Shown here: one piece after another, positions 1-7,307 of the stretch
Layout of the letters: the number at the start of each line of letters is the position of its first letter
How positions within the stretch are numbered: the first letter of the stretch is position 1
Assembly: GCA_020634435.1 (NCBI GenBank)
Contig: JACKBS010000016.1
Span: 147,483 to 211,482, forward strand
Length of the DNA stretch: 64,000 nt
Origin: Ardenticatenaceae bacterium
GTDB lineage: Bacteria > Chloroflexota > Anaerolineae > Promineifilales > Promineifilaceae
Direction: 5' to 3'
Program-made: the position numbers and the translations under genes
Notes under the pieces: model-generated
Databases searched by the model: none
Seen by the model: the letters and a program-made list of their open reading frames with translations, nothing else
What the model was told of the DNA's origin: nothing

Positions 1-1
1 T

Positions 2-532
2 CCAAAAGAATCACCTGGAGGAATCTCGTGGTCGAAGTACATTAGACAAAGCAAACGCATAGACGTCTATTTTGTACATGGAATTGGTTGGACTCTCAAT
101 AACGAATCAAATTTAAAAGAGGCAGCAGCCAACCGGCGCTCCAAATTGAGACTCTTTCTTCCTAATTACGAGAATCAAGACAATCTGAAGCAGATTTCGC
201 TTCGATATAATAAGTCAATACCGACACTACGTGAAGATATTATCCGCGCTGCGAAGAGGTTTGATGAATTGAGAGCGAATGCAAAAGCCAACGTGTATGT
301 TGGGCTGACCGATTTTGCGCCACCTCACAGCATGTATTGTTTCGATGATATGGCTATAATTGCATTCTCTTCAGTAAAAACTACTAAACCCAAGGTACCT
401 CATTTCATTGGCAAACGCATTCGTAACGACACTGATGAGACCATTTTCAACTTTGTTGATACGGAATTTCAGGCGCTTTTGGAGCAATCAAAGGAACTCC
501 CACAGGATTTCCGATCCCTTATGAGACAATGA
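2..532 (+). CDS. Unknown protein, 5' partial; possible degenerate PLD-like domain
   Basis: The reading frame is open to the window edge, so this is the C-terminal 176 residues of a longer protein; a TTG at 146 is only an internal codon. An N-proximal stretch with IDVYFVHG is followed by LRLFLPN, a long helix, and a C-terminal segment with HSMYCFDDMAIIAF. This order (hydrophobic strand, conserved arginine strand, helix, His/Asp strand) resembles phospholipase-D-like sensor domains attached to regulators, but no complete HxKxxxxD motif is visible. That reading is tentative and the family is not recognised. The stop overlaps the next start (ATGA, 529-532), so it is translationally coupled to the nucleotidyltransferase gene. 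The base composition is A+T-rich compared with most of the window. Confidence 0.6.
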   Translation, partial: PKESPGGISWSKYIRQSKRIDVYFVHGIGWTLNNESNLKEAAANRRSKLRLFLPNYENQDNLKQISLRYNKSIPTLREDIIRAAKRFDELRANAKANVYVGLTDFAPPHSMYCFDDMAIIAFSSVKTTKPKVPHFIGKRIRNDTDETIFNFVDTEFQALLEQSKELPQDFRSLMRQ

Positions 533-1434
533 ATATGGTTGGAATAATTTTGGCTGGTGGCTTGGGAACAAGGCTGCACCCTACAACTATTGTAACAAAC
601 AAGCATTTTCTTCCAGTTTATGACAAACCAATGATCTACTACCCCTTGTCATTTTTAATGAGCATCGGAATATCAAAGATCATTGTCTTGACATCTTACA
701 GGTTTGCTGATCAGTATCGTGAATTGCTGGGTTCTGGCCAGCAGTGGGGAATTGAGCTCAACATTCACGTTGAACCTCATGAGACAAGTATATTGGACTC
801 ATTAAGGGAAATTGAACCATTTCTTACTACCCAACACTATTGTTTGATATTTGGCGACACACTAATCAACGGCAATACTTTTGAGCAAGTAGGAGTGAAT
901 TACCAAAATGGAAACATAACTGGGAATTCGATATTCAAATACCACCATGATAATCCTGGATCATATGGTGTTCTTGCATACGGCACTAGCGGGCAAGTAG
1001 TTCAAGTGATTGAAAAACCTGTAAACTTTACATCAACTGACATAGTACCTGCCATCTATTTCTTAAAAAAGGAAACATTTGTAGGAATGGAATTAATAGG
1101 CCGCTTAGCCTCGTGCAAGTCTATCTCTGATGTATTTACTCTGTGTCTAGAGTCCAATGATCTTCAAATTTTCCCCACAACTGATGATGACGTGTTTCTT
1201 GACCTTGGTACTTATGAAGATTTGTTTTGTGGGGCTAATTATGTGCGCACATATCAGCGAGAACATGGATTGTTACTTGGGAGCCCAGAAGTTTATTCAA
1301 TCAGAAACGGATGGACATCCCCAAAAAGACTTCTCAAACATGCGAATCAGTTAGGTAAGTCAATATATAAAGATAGTATTCTGTCATTTCTTGACTCGGT
1401 GTTGCATGCCACTAACTCAGACCAGGAAAAGTGA
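529..1434 (+). CDS. RmlA-like sugar-phosphate nucleotidyltransferase
   Basis: 301 residues, close to the usual 290-300 of glucose-1-phosphate thymidylyltransferases (NTP + sugar 1-phosphate to NDP-sugar + PPi). The N-terminal signature LAGGLGTRLHP is present, then NKHFLPVYDKPMIYYPL (K25), FGDTL (D110), VIEKP (E162, K163) and FLDLGTYEDL (D225), so nucleotide, sugar and metal-binding residues appear intact. It is clearly diverged from textbook RmlA in the middle and C-terminus (SILDSLREI where RmlA has GLAQAF). No RmlB, RmlC or RmlD gene is nearby. It overlaps both neighbours by 4 bases, between an unknown protein and a 3'-5' exonuclease, an unusual setting that argues against ordinary cell-wall sugar synthesis. 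The substrate is unknown. Confidence 0.85.
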   Translation: MNMVGIILAGGLGTRLHPTTIVTNKHFLPVYDKPMIYYPLSFLMSIGISKIIVLTSYRFADQYRELLGSGQQWGIELNIHVEPHETSILDSLREIEPFLTTQHYCLIFGDTLINGNTFEQVGVNYQNGNITGNSIFKYHHDNPGSYGVLAYGTSGQVVQVIEKPVNFTSTDIVPAIYFLKKETFVGMELIGRLASCKSISDVFTLCLESNDLQIFPTTDDDVFLDLGTYEDLFCGANYVRTYQREHGLLLGSPEVYSIRNGWTSPKRLLKHANQLGKSIYKDSILSFLDSVLHATNSDQEK

Positions 1435-2054
1435 AAAGCATGAATCCGAACATAGAAATGTGCGAAGAAGATATTTCCAAAAACTTCTTAGATGCGGTAC
1501 TTTTGGACAAAAAGGTGGCAATTGACACTGAGACTTCGGGTTTAAGGTGGCAGATGGATTCACTAGAAGTAATCCAACTTTACGCCCCTAGTAGAGGGGT
1601 TAGCATAGTTAGAAGAACTTCAAAAAAACCAGAGAGAATCATACAAGTTATCGAGCGAAGCGATGTTAGAAAGGTCTTACACTATGCATTCTTCGACTTA
1701 TGTTTTATTCAAAGTACATGGCGTTGCAATCCAAAGAACATTGCTTGTACGAAAATTGCTTCCAAGATTCTTGATCCAAAGGGGACCCATAGTCTAAGTG
1801 GACTGTTGAAAAGCTATTTCGATATTGATGTTGACAAGGCTCTTCAAACATCGGATTGGAGCCATAAAGAGTTATCTTTAGATCAAATCGAATATGCTGC
1901 AAATGATGTCCGCTACTTATTGGCTCTGATCGAGCGCCTAGAAAGCGATCTCAAAGACATGGGACGGCTTCAATTGGCAAAAACTACGTACAAATACGTC
2001 AAGACTAAAACAGAGCTCGAATTACTTGGAGTAAAGAATGCACTTTCATTTTAA
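1431..2054 (+). CDS. RNase D-like 3'-5' exonuclease (DEDDy)
   Basis: 207-residue stand-alone exonuclease domain of the DEDD superfamily. Motif Exo I is AIDTETSG (D32, E34), Exo II is LHYAFFDLCFI (D89) and Exo III is YAANDVRYL (Y155, D159), so the full DEDDy catalytic tetrad is present. The C-terminal HRDC domains of housekeeping RNase D are absent. The expected activity is metal-dependent hydrolysis of RNA or DNA 3' ends, or of a smaller nucleotide substrate. The GTG start at 1431 overlaps the preceding TGA; an ATG at 1440 is an alternative. It is the last gene of the three-gene island and shares its A+T-rich composition and lack of ACGGCCGT. Whether it acts on nucleic acid or on a product of the nucleotidyltransferase is not known. 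Confidence 0.85.
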   Translation: MKSMNPNIEMCEEDISKNFLDAVLLDKKVAIDTETSGLRWQMDSLEVIQLYAPSRGVSIVRRTSKKPERIIQVIERSDVRKVLHYAFFDLCFIQSTWRCNPKNIACTKIASKILDPKGTHSLSGLLKSYFDIDVDKALQTSDWSHKELSLDQIEYAANDVRYLLALIERLESDLKDMGRLQLAKTTYKYVKTKTELELLGVKNALSF

Positions 2055-2221
2055 GTCCTGTCTCCGACTAACCTGGAGCCCTAGCAGGACGCATAGGTTA
2101 TGCAAGCGTTAGGCAAATTCTCGCTCCGACAAGGTCTTCAAACAAGCAAGTTTACATACTGCAGCACGGTATCTCGTAGAGTCAGTTGGTTTTTCTCCCA
2201 CAAAATCAGCTTGCCTCAAGG

Positions 2222-2278
2222 GCCAGGCACAGGGCAGCAGCTTCTTCAATTACCAGGTTCGTTCGCCCTGTGCCTGGC
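2222..2278. terminator. 14-bp perfect inverted repeat
   Basis: GCCAGGCACAGGGC (2222-2235) pairs perfectly with GCCCTGTGCCTGGC (2265-2278) across a 29-base loop. It lies 168 bases past the exonuclease stop. It could be a transcription terminator for the island or an end of a small non-autonomous element; there is no U-tract. Confidence 0.5.
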
Positions 2279-2297
2279 ACTTCTGCTAAAACCCCTC

Positions 2298-2349
2298 TTG
2301 CCAACCGCCCATTTACAGTCTACACTTTATTCAGCTAAACATTTTAGCT
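2298..2349 (+). promoter_or_regulatory. Promoter and operator of the toxin-antitoxin pair
   Basis: TTGCCA (2298-2303) and TACACT (2321-2326) are 17 bases apart. Just downstream is the dyad AGCTAAA-CAT-TTTAGCT (2333-2349), immediately before the ribosome binding site GGAGG at 2353. The position fits autorepression by the antitoxin, as is usual for Phd/VapC-type operons. Confidence 0.5.
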
Positions 2350-2364
2350 AATGGAGGCAAAAAT

Positions 2365-2655
2365 ATGCTTGCAAAAACTGTCAGCGCGACGGATGCTAAA
2401 AATCGTTTTGGTGGCGTTTTACGTGAAGTGAACCAAACCGATGAACCGATTGTGGTCGAGCGAGACGGCAAACCCGTAGCGGTTATTCTGAGCATGGAGG
2501 CTTATGAACGGCTGCTGCCCAAGGAACGGCCGTTAACCCTCAAAGAATCTCAAGCTCCCTACGCGTTTGGCTTGTGGGCCAATCGGGATGATATTGATGA
2601 GGAATGGTTGGCAAACGGCCGTACCCGCTGGGAAAGCAGTTGGCGCGATGAATGA
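2365..2655 (+). CDS. Phd/YefM-family antitoxin
   Basis: 96 residues. The N-terminal half has the Phd/YefM pattern: VSATDAKNRFGGVLREV, then EPIVVERDGKPVAVILS and MEAYERLL, forming the DNA-binding dimer domain. The remaining residues are the variable tail expected to wrap and inhibit the toxin. The start is set by GGAGG eight bases upstream. The last eight bases overlap the PIN toxin start at 2648, the standard antitoxin-first arrangement. It contains two copies of ACGGCCGT, like the rest of the chromosome and unlike the preceding island. Confidence 0.9.
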   Translation: MLAKTVSATDAKNRFGGVLREVNQTDEPIVVERDGKPVAVILSMEAYERLLPKERPLTLKESQAPYAFGLWANRDDIDEEWLANGRTRWESSWRDE

Positions 2656-3040
2656 ACTCACCTACCTCTTCGACACCAACGCCCTCATTGACATCTATCG
2701 TGGTCGCCAGCGCATCAAACCCACCTTCGACCAGCTAATTGCAGGCGACATTCGCGGCTGCATTTCCGTTATCACCGAAGCCGAATTATGGCGCGGTCTG
2801 CGTCCCGGCGAACTGGACACGCACAACGCCCTCATCCAACTGTTCACCGTGCTTCCGCTCAACTCCGATGTAGCCCGTCTGGCTGGCAGCTGGATGGCCC
2901 AATTTGATAACGTCGGGCTTGGCTGGATGGACGCCTTCATTGCCGCCTCTGCTAAACTAACAAACATGCCCCTCCTCACCCGAGACAATAGATTGGCAAC
3001 TCTCTTGGATAAAGAGGTCGTCTTTGTCGTCTACGATTGA
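2648..3040 (+). CDS. PIN-domain toxin, VapC type
   Basis: 130 residues, the typical VapC length. PIN acidic residues are visible in YLFDTNALID, ISVITEAELWRG and GWMDAFIAASA, followed by PLLTRDNRL; these form the metal site of a site-specific ribonuclease that attacks tRNA or rRNA in characterised family members. I chose the ATG at 2648, overlapping the antitoxin stop, because an upstream in-frame ATG at 2567 would put 27 unrelated residues before the PIN fold and deep inside the antitoxin. It converges with the reverse gene at 3045-3407, with four bases between. Confidence 0.9.
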   Translation: MNELTYLFDTNALIDIYRGRQRIKPTFDQLIAGDIRGCISVITEAELWRGLRPGELDTHNALIQLFTVLPLNSDVARLAGSWMAQFDNVGLGWMDAFIAASAKLTNMPLLTRDNRLATLLDKEVVFVVYD

Positions 3041-3044
3041 ACAT

Positions 3045-3407
3045 TTATACAGCTAACTGCTGCTTGTACGCCTTCACGGTGGCATCTTGCTCACCTAGCA
3101 AGGTAAACAATCCCGTCATCACTGGGCGAGCACGGCCGTTTCCGCCCCCATTGATCTCCATCAACAAACCATACATCGCCCCGGCATACTCCCGCTTTTG
3201 GATCATGTTGGCAATATTGACGTTGCTGCCGGTTAAACGGCCGTCTCCCACATCTACCAAAAATTGGGCCAACGGCCGTAGCTGGTCCGCCTCGCCTGTG
3301 TCGCTGGTGGGCAGGTGGCGCAGCGCCTCGCGGCCGTTGCCCTGGCGCAGCAGCTCTTTTGCTTTTTGAAGGCGCGCTTGTGGGCTGTTTGGAACGGCCG
3401 TTGACAA
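3045..3407 (-). CDS. Hypothetical protein with TPR-like helix, possibly truncated
   Basis: 120 residues. Residues about 11-31 (RLQKAKELLRQGNGREALRH) look like a tetratricopeptide helix pair; the rest is unrecognised. The only start is a TTG at 3407 directly after an in-frame TAA, with no ribosome binding site, so this may be the tail of a decayed larger gene. Five or so copies of the ACGGCCGT palindrome or near variants fall inside it, which makes it look resident rather than acquired. No function is proposed. Confidence 0.45.
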   Translation of the reverse strand: MSTAVPNSPQARLQKAKELLRQGNGREALRHLPTSDTGEADQLRPLAQFLVDVGDGRLTGSNVNIANMIQKREYAGAMYGLLMEINGGGNGRARPVMTGLFTLLGEQDATVKAYKQQLAV

Positions 3408-3597
3408 CGGTTATTGCTATACTGTTTAAACAAATTTAAAGTTCCTATTGAGATTGGGACTTCATCCAGAGCGAGATTGTCCTAAAAATAAGTGGCAACA
3501 AAAGTGCTTGGCAAATTGCCAGGTGCTTATGATTTACGCTTTCTCTCACACTACGCAACTATTCTGATAGAGTCCAACGCCCATTTGCCCATGAGAT

Positions 3598-4374
3598 TTA
3601 GCTTTTAGCAGCGACCAAAATGGTTACACCTTGTTCACGAAAAGCCTTTAACAAAGCGGAGGGCGCACTACTATCTGTAACAATGCGCGAAACGGCCGTT
3701 ATCGGAACAATTGTCGCTAATGAGTGTCGCCCAAATTTGCTGCCATCGACAACCGCAATCACCTCCTGACAGCGAGTAATGACGGTCTGTTTGATTTCAA
3801 CCTCGATCATCGGGGCATCCATCAAGCCACCATCCAAAGAAATACCCCAGGCCCCTAAAAACGCTTTGTGAAAGTGAAATTGACTCAAAACGTCGTTGGC
3901 TACCAGGCCCGCAATGGAACCTGTTGAATTGCGGACGCGCCCGCCAGTCAGGATCACTTCAAGATGCGTGCTGCCCAACATCTCCAAAGCCGTCCAAATG
4001 CCAGTGGTGACAACCGTGACGTTATGCAAATCGGCACGCTGCTTAAGCGATTTACCCACCGCCAAAGCGGTGGTGCTTGCATCTAGTAAAATGGATTCTC
4101 CAGACTGCACAAGCGAGGCAGCCAACTTGCCAATCTGCTGCTTTTCGGCGGCCTTGACCCGCTGCTGCGTTGCGATGGAATACTCCTGGCGAGTGCGCTC
4201 ATCGCCCAGGCGAGCACCACCGTGAGTGCGAATGACTTTGCCCATTTCAGCCAACTGCTTTAAATCGCTGCGAATAGTGACGGGCGAGACAGACAATCGT
4301 TCGCTTAGTTCGTGCACGGTAACGCTTTGCTGCTGGAGAATAAGTTGAATAATTTGCTCGTGCCGTTCTTTCAT
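3598..4374 (-). CDS. DeoR-family transcriptional regulator
   Basis: 258 residues, normal for the family. The N-terminal winged HTH (RHEQIIQLILQQQSVTVHELSERLSVSPVTIRSDL, described here in two parts: recognition helix around SPVTIRSDL) is followed by KVIRTHGGA, a DeoR hallmark. The C-terminal effector domain has the sugar-phosphate-isomerase-like features ILLDASTTALAVG, VVTTG, EVILTGG, KAFLGAWGIS and VVDGSKFGR. Family members are usually released by phosphorylated sugars. It is divergent from the RhaB-type kinase operon, with phased TTTC repeats between them, so it probably represses that operon and itself in response to a deoxyketose phosphate. Confidence 0.9.
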   Translation of the reverse strand: MKERHEQIIQLILQQQSVTVHELSERLSVSPVTIRSDLKQLAEMGKVIRTHGGARLGDERTRQEYSIATQQRVKAAEKQQIGKLAASLVQSGESILLDASTTALAVGKSLKQRADLHNVTVVTTGIWTALEMLGSTHLEVILTGGRVRNSTGSIAGLVANDVLSQFHFHKAFLGAWGISLDGGLMDAPMIEVEIKQTVITRCQEVIAVVDGSKFGRHSLATIVPITAVSRIVTDSSAPSALLKAFREQGVTILVAAKS

Positions 4375-4432
4375 TACCTCTGCGGAATCCTCTGCACTTA
4401 GAATCAGGTCATTATAAATAGTTTCCCAAAAC

Positions 4433-4482
4433 TTTCAATTACTTTCGTTTGTTTTTCGTTTTGTTTTGTTATATCATTTTCG
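4433..4482. promoter_or_regulatory. Phased TTTC(G) repeats, probable DeoR operator
   Basis: TTTC at 4433, TTTCG at 4443, 4454 and 4478, within a run rich in TTTCGTTT and GTTTT. Spacings of 10, 11 and 24 bases put the elements on roughly one face of the helix. Repeats of this T-rich form are known operators of AgaR-like DeoR regulators. The site lies between the divergent regulator and kinase genes. Confidence 0.55.
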
Positions 4483-4526
4483 CAGTCAATAAGCATTATT
4501 TTTGATCGGGACGGGAGCGAATAGAA

Positions 4527-5972
4527 ATGAGCAAAAAAACAGTTCTCGCGGTTGATTTGGGGGCCGAATCCGGGAGGGTGATGGCCGTAAAATTTGATGG
4601 CAATCATCTGCAACTGGAAGAGCTGCATCGTTTTCCCAACAAGACCGTGACTATCAACGGCACGCTTCACTGGGATTTTTTGCGTTTGTGGAGCGACATC
4701 CAAACCGGCATCGAAAAAGGCAAAGCGCTGAACCCGGCCAGCATCGGTGTGGATACGTGGGGCGTGGATTTTGGCTTGCTGGATAGCCGCGGGGATTTGA
4801 TTGGCAATCTGGTGCATTATCGAGACGGCCGTACCGCCAACATGATGGAAACCGCCTTCAACAAAGTGCCCCAAGCCGACATCTTTGCCCAAACGGGCAT
4901 CCAATTCATGCCCATCAACACGCTCTACCAGCTGCTGAGCCTTGTGGAATCCGGCTCGCCCCAGCTGCAAATCGCCCATACCTTTCTCACCTCCCCCGAC
5001 TTGCTCAACTACTGGCTAACGGGCACAAAAGTTTCTGAATTTAGCATTGCCACCACAACACAGCTGTTCAACCCCACCACTGGCGGATGGGCCACAGAGA
5101 TAATGGATAAATTGGGCATTCCCAGCCACATCTTCCCAGAAATTGTGCCACCAGGAACCCGTCTGGGTGCTTATGAGGGCATTCCGGTCATTGCACCCGC
5201 CTGTCATGACACGGGCAGTGCCGTCGCCGCCATGCCCACGAGCAGCGACAACTTTGCCTATATCAGCAGCGGCACCTGGAGCCTCATGGGTCTGGAAGTG
5301 TCAGCGCCCGTCATTAACGAAGCCTCGCTGGCCGCAAACGTGACGAATGAAGGCGGGGTCTTCGGCACGTACCGACTGCTGAAAAATATCACCGGCCTAT
5401 GGATTTTGCAGCAGTGCCGCCAGACATGGCAAGCCCAAGGGCAGGAGTACAGCTATGCGCAGTTGGTTTCTTTAGCGGAGGCCGCAGATCCATTAACGGC
5501 CGTTTTCAACCCCAACGATCCCCGCTTCCTCTCACCAGGCGATCATCCGCAAAGAGTCCAGGCGTATTGCGATGAAACCAACCAGCTAGTTCCCAACAAC
5601 GTGGGCAGCATTGTACGCTGCGTGCTGGAAAGTTTAGCCATGACCTACCGTGAAACATTGGACACACTGCGCCGCTTAACGGGTCGGCCAATCGACGTGG
5701 TGCACATCGGCGGTGGCGGCACGCAAAACCACCTGTTGAATCAAATGGCGGCCAACGCCACCGGCCTCCCCGTCGTTACCGGCCCGATTGAGGCCACCGT
5801 CATTGGCAACGCGCTGGTCCAGCTCATCACCCTGGGCGAAATTGGCGATCTGCGCCAGGCACGCCAAATTGTGACCGGAATGACAGAATTGAAGCGTTAT
5901 GAACCAGAAGGCACGGCCGTTTGGGATGACATGTACGGCCGTTACCAACAAATCATCAAAAAATCTGCCTGA
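4527..5972 (+). CDS. rhaB: RhaB-type 6-deoxyketose kinase (rhamnulokinase / fuculokinase)
   Basis: 481 residues, full length for the FGGY kinase family. It matches the RhaB subgroup closely: VLAVDLGAESGRVM at the N-terminus (phosphate 1), GVDTWGVDFGLLD, YRDGRT, GIQFMPINTLYQL, CHDTGSAVAAMP with the catalytic aspartate, YISSGTWSLMG, NEGG and the C-terminal IGGGGTQNHLLNQ. RhaB phosphorylates L-rhamnulose at O1 using ATP; close relatives also act on L-fuculose. No RhaA isomerase is in the window, whereas FucI is at 19221, so L-fuculose is a realistic substrate. It is the first gene of the unit with the double aldolase (15-base gap) and the aldo/keto reductase, and is divergent from the DeoR gene. 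Confidence 0.88.
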   Translation: MSKKTVLAVDLGAESGRVMAVKFDGNHLQLEELHRFPNKTVTINGTLHWDFLRLWSDIQTGIEKGKALNPASIGVDTWGVDFGLLDSRGDLIGNLVHYRDGRTANMMETAFNKVPQADIFAQTGIQFMPINTLYQLLSLVESGSPQLQIAHTFLTSPDLLNYWLTGTKVSEFSIATTTQLFNPTTGGWATEIMDKLGIPSHIFPEIVPPGTRLGAYEGIPVIAPACHDTGSAVAAMPTSSDNFAYISSGTWSLMGLEVSAPVINEASLAANVTNEGGVFGTYRLLKNITGLWILQQCRQTWQAQGQEYSYAQLVSLAEAADPLTAVFNPNDPRFLSPGDHPQRVQAYCDETNQLVPNNVGSIVRCVLESLAMTYRETLDTLRRLTGRPIDVVHIGGGGTQNHLLNQMAANATGLPVVTGPIEATVIGNALVQLITLGEIGDLRQARQIVTGMTELKRYEPEGTAVWDDMYGRYQQIIKKSA

Positions 5973-5987
5973 TCTGTAAACAAAATT

Positions 5988-7277
5988 ATGAACTTTCAAC
6001 TTTTACACCCCCGCGACCAACTGGTCGCAATTATGAATCGTATTTACCACAATGGCATGACCACCCTGAGTGGTGGCAACCTTTCCATCAAAGACGACAA
6101 TGGCGACATCTGGATCACCCCGTCTGGCATCGACAAAGGCAAGCTGACACCCAAAGACATCATGTGCGTCAAAGCCAATGGCGATGTCATCGGTCCCCAT
6201 CGGCCATCCATCGAATTTCCCTTCCACCGCAAAATTTATGAGCTGCGGCCCGATTTTCAAGCCATCGTGCACGCCCATCCGCCCGCATTGGTTTCGTTCA
6301 GCATCGTGCGCAAAGTGCCCGACACGCGCATTATCCCCCAGGCGAACCGGGTCTGCGGGCCAGTGGGCTACGCGCCATACGCGCTGCCTGGCAGCGAAAA
6401 ATTGGGCGAAAATATCGCCAACACCTTTGCCGAAGGGTACAACATCATCATTCTGGAAAATCACGGCATGGCGGCCGGTGGCGCCAGCCTACTAGACGCC
6501 TTCCACCGCCTGGAAACGCTCGATTTTTGCGCCCGCACGTTGATCCGCGCCCAAGCCCTGGGCGACGTAAAAACACTTACAGAACCAGCTCTAAATTTGT
6601 TTGATCACCGTCACAATCAGCTGCCAGAATTTGTCCCCACGGCGCACAGCAGCCGCGAGCGTGAGCTGCGCCAGCAAATTGTAGAGATCACCGCTCGTGC
6701 CAGTGACCGCCACCTGATGATCAGCACGGAAGGCGTGGTTTCGGCCCGGCTGGATGATGACAGCTTCCTCATCACGCCCACGGGTCACGATCGCCGCACG
6801 CTGGAAGTGGAGGATGTGGTACTGGTGCGGCACGGGGTGCGTGAAGCAGGGAAGATGCCCAGCCGCTCCGTGCGGCTGCATGAAGCAATTTACGCCCGGC
6901 ATCCCGACGTCAACTGTGTGATGACGGCGCAGTGCCCCAACGCCACCGCTTATGCGATTACCCCAGGTAAATTTGATTCGCGCACCATTCCAGAAAGCTT
7001 CATCTTGCTGCGTGATATCCCCATGATTCCCTTTAAAATACTCTACACACAGGCCGAAACGGTGGCCGAGCTAGTTTCGCTTAACACACCGGTGGCGCTG
7101 GTGGAAAATGATTGCGTGTTGGCCGTCGGCACAGATGTGCTGAACGCTTTCGATCGGCTAGAGGTAGCCGAATACAGCGCACGGTCGTTGATTGATACGG
7201 CCGTTCTTGGGCAACTTGTTCCCATCGGCAATGAAGAAATTCACGATCTGGAAATTGCTTTTTCACTGACTGCATAA
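5988..7277 (+). CDS. Tandem class II aldolase; C-terminal copy degenerate
   Basis: 429 residues made of two class II aldolase/adducin domains. Residues 1-205 have the full set: SGGN, the catalytic glutamate region SIEFPFH (E76), zinc ligands H95 and H97 in VHAHPPA, and H159 in ENHG. Residues about 222-425 repeat the fold, but the corresponding positions read MTAQCPN (no HxH) and ENDC (no histidine), and the glutamate region is RSVRLHE. Hence only the first half should bind zinc. Expected role: cleavage of L-rhamnulose 1-phosphate or L-fuculose 1-phosphate to dihydroxyacetone phosphate and L-lactaldehyde. It follows the kinase by 15 bases and precedes a reductase that could remove lactaldehyde. 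Confidence 0.85.
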   Translation: MNFQLLHPRDQLVAIMNRIYHNGMTTLSGGNLSIKDDNGDIWITPSGIDKGKLTPKDIMCVKANGDVIGPHRPSIEFPFHRKIYELRPDFQAIVHAHPPALVSFSIVRKVPDTRIIPQANRVCGPVGYAPYALPGSEKLGENIANTFAEGYNIIILENHGMAAGGASLLDAFHRLETLDFCARTLIRAQALGDVKTLTEPALNLFDHRHNQLPEFVPTAHSSRERELRQQIVEITARASDRHLMISTEGVVSARLDDDSFLITPTGHDRRTLEVEDVVLVRHGVREAGKMPSRSVRLHEAIYARHPDVNCVMTAQCPNATAYAITPGKFDSRTIPESFILLRDIPMIPFKILYTQAETVAELVSLNTPVALVENDCVLAVGTDVLNAFDRLEVAEYSARSLIDTAVLGQLVPIGNEEIHDLEIAFSLTA

Positions 7278-7307
7278 AATCAAGCATAAGAAAACTGGAG
7301 GTCACAG

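Larger units (their letters stand above)
2055..2364. other. Intergenic region between the island and the toxin-antitoxin pair
   Basis: About 310 bases without a convincing gene. It holds a strong inverted repeat at 2222-2278 and the promoter and operator of the toxin-antitoxin pair at 2298-2349, both listed separately. An 83-codon frame from 2100 has no ribosome binding site and low-complexity composition and is not called. Confidence 0.6.

Noticed and set aside
2253..2268. T-loop-like GGTTCG sequence suggesting a tRNA
   Set aside because: No acceptor, D or anticodon stems fit around it; it lies in the loop of the inverted repeat.
2100..2351. 83-codon open frame between the island and the antitoxin
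   Set aside because: No ribosome binding site, includes both arms of the 14-bp inverted repeat and the antitoxin promoter, and resembles no protein.
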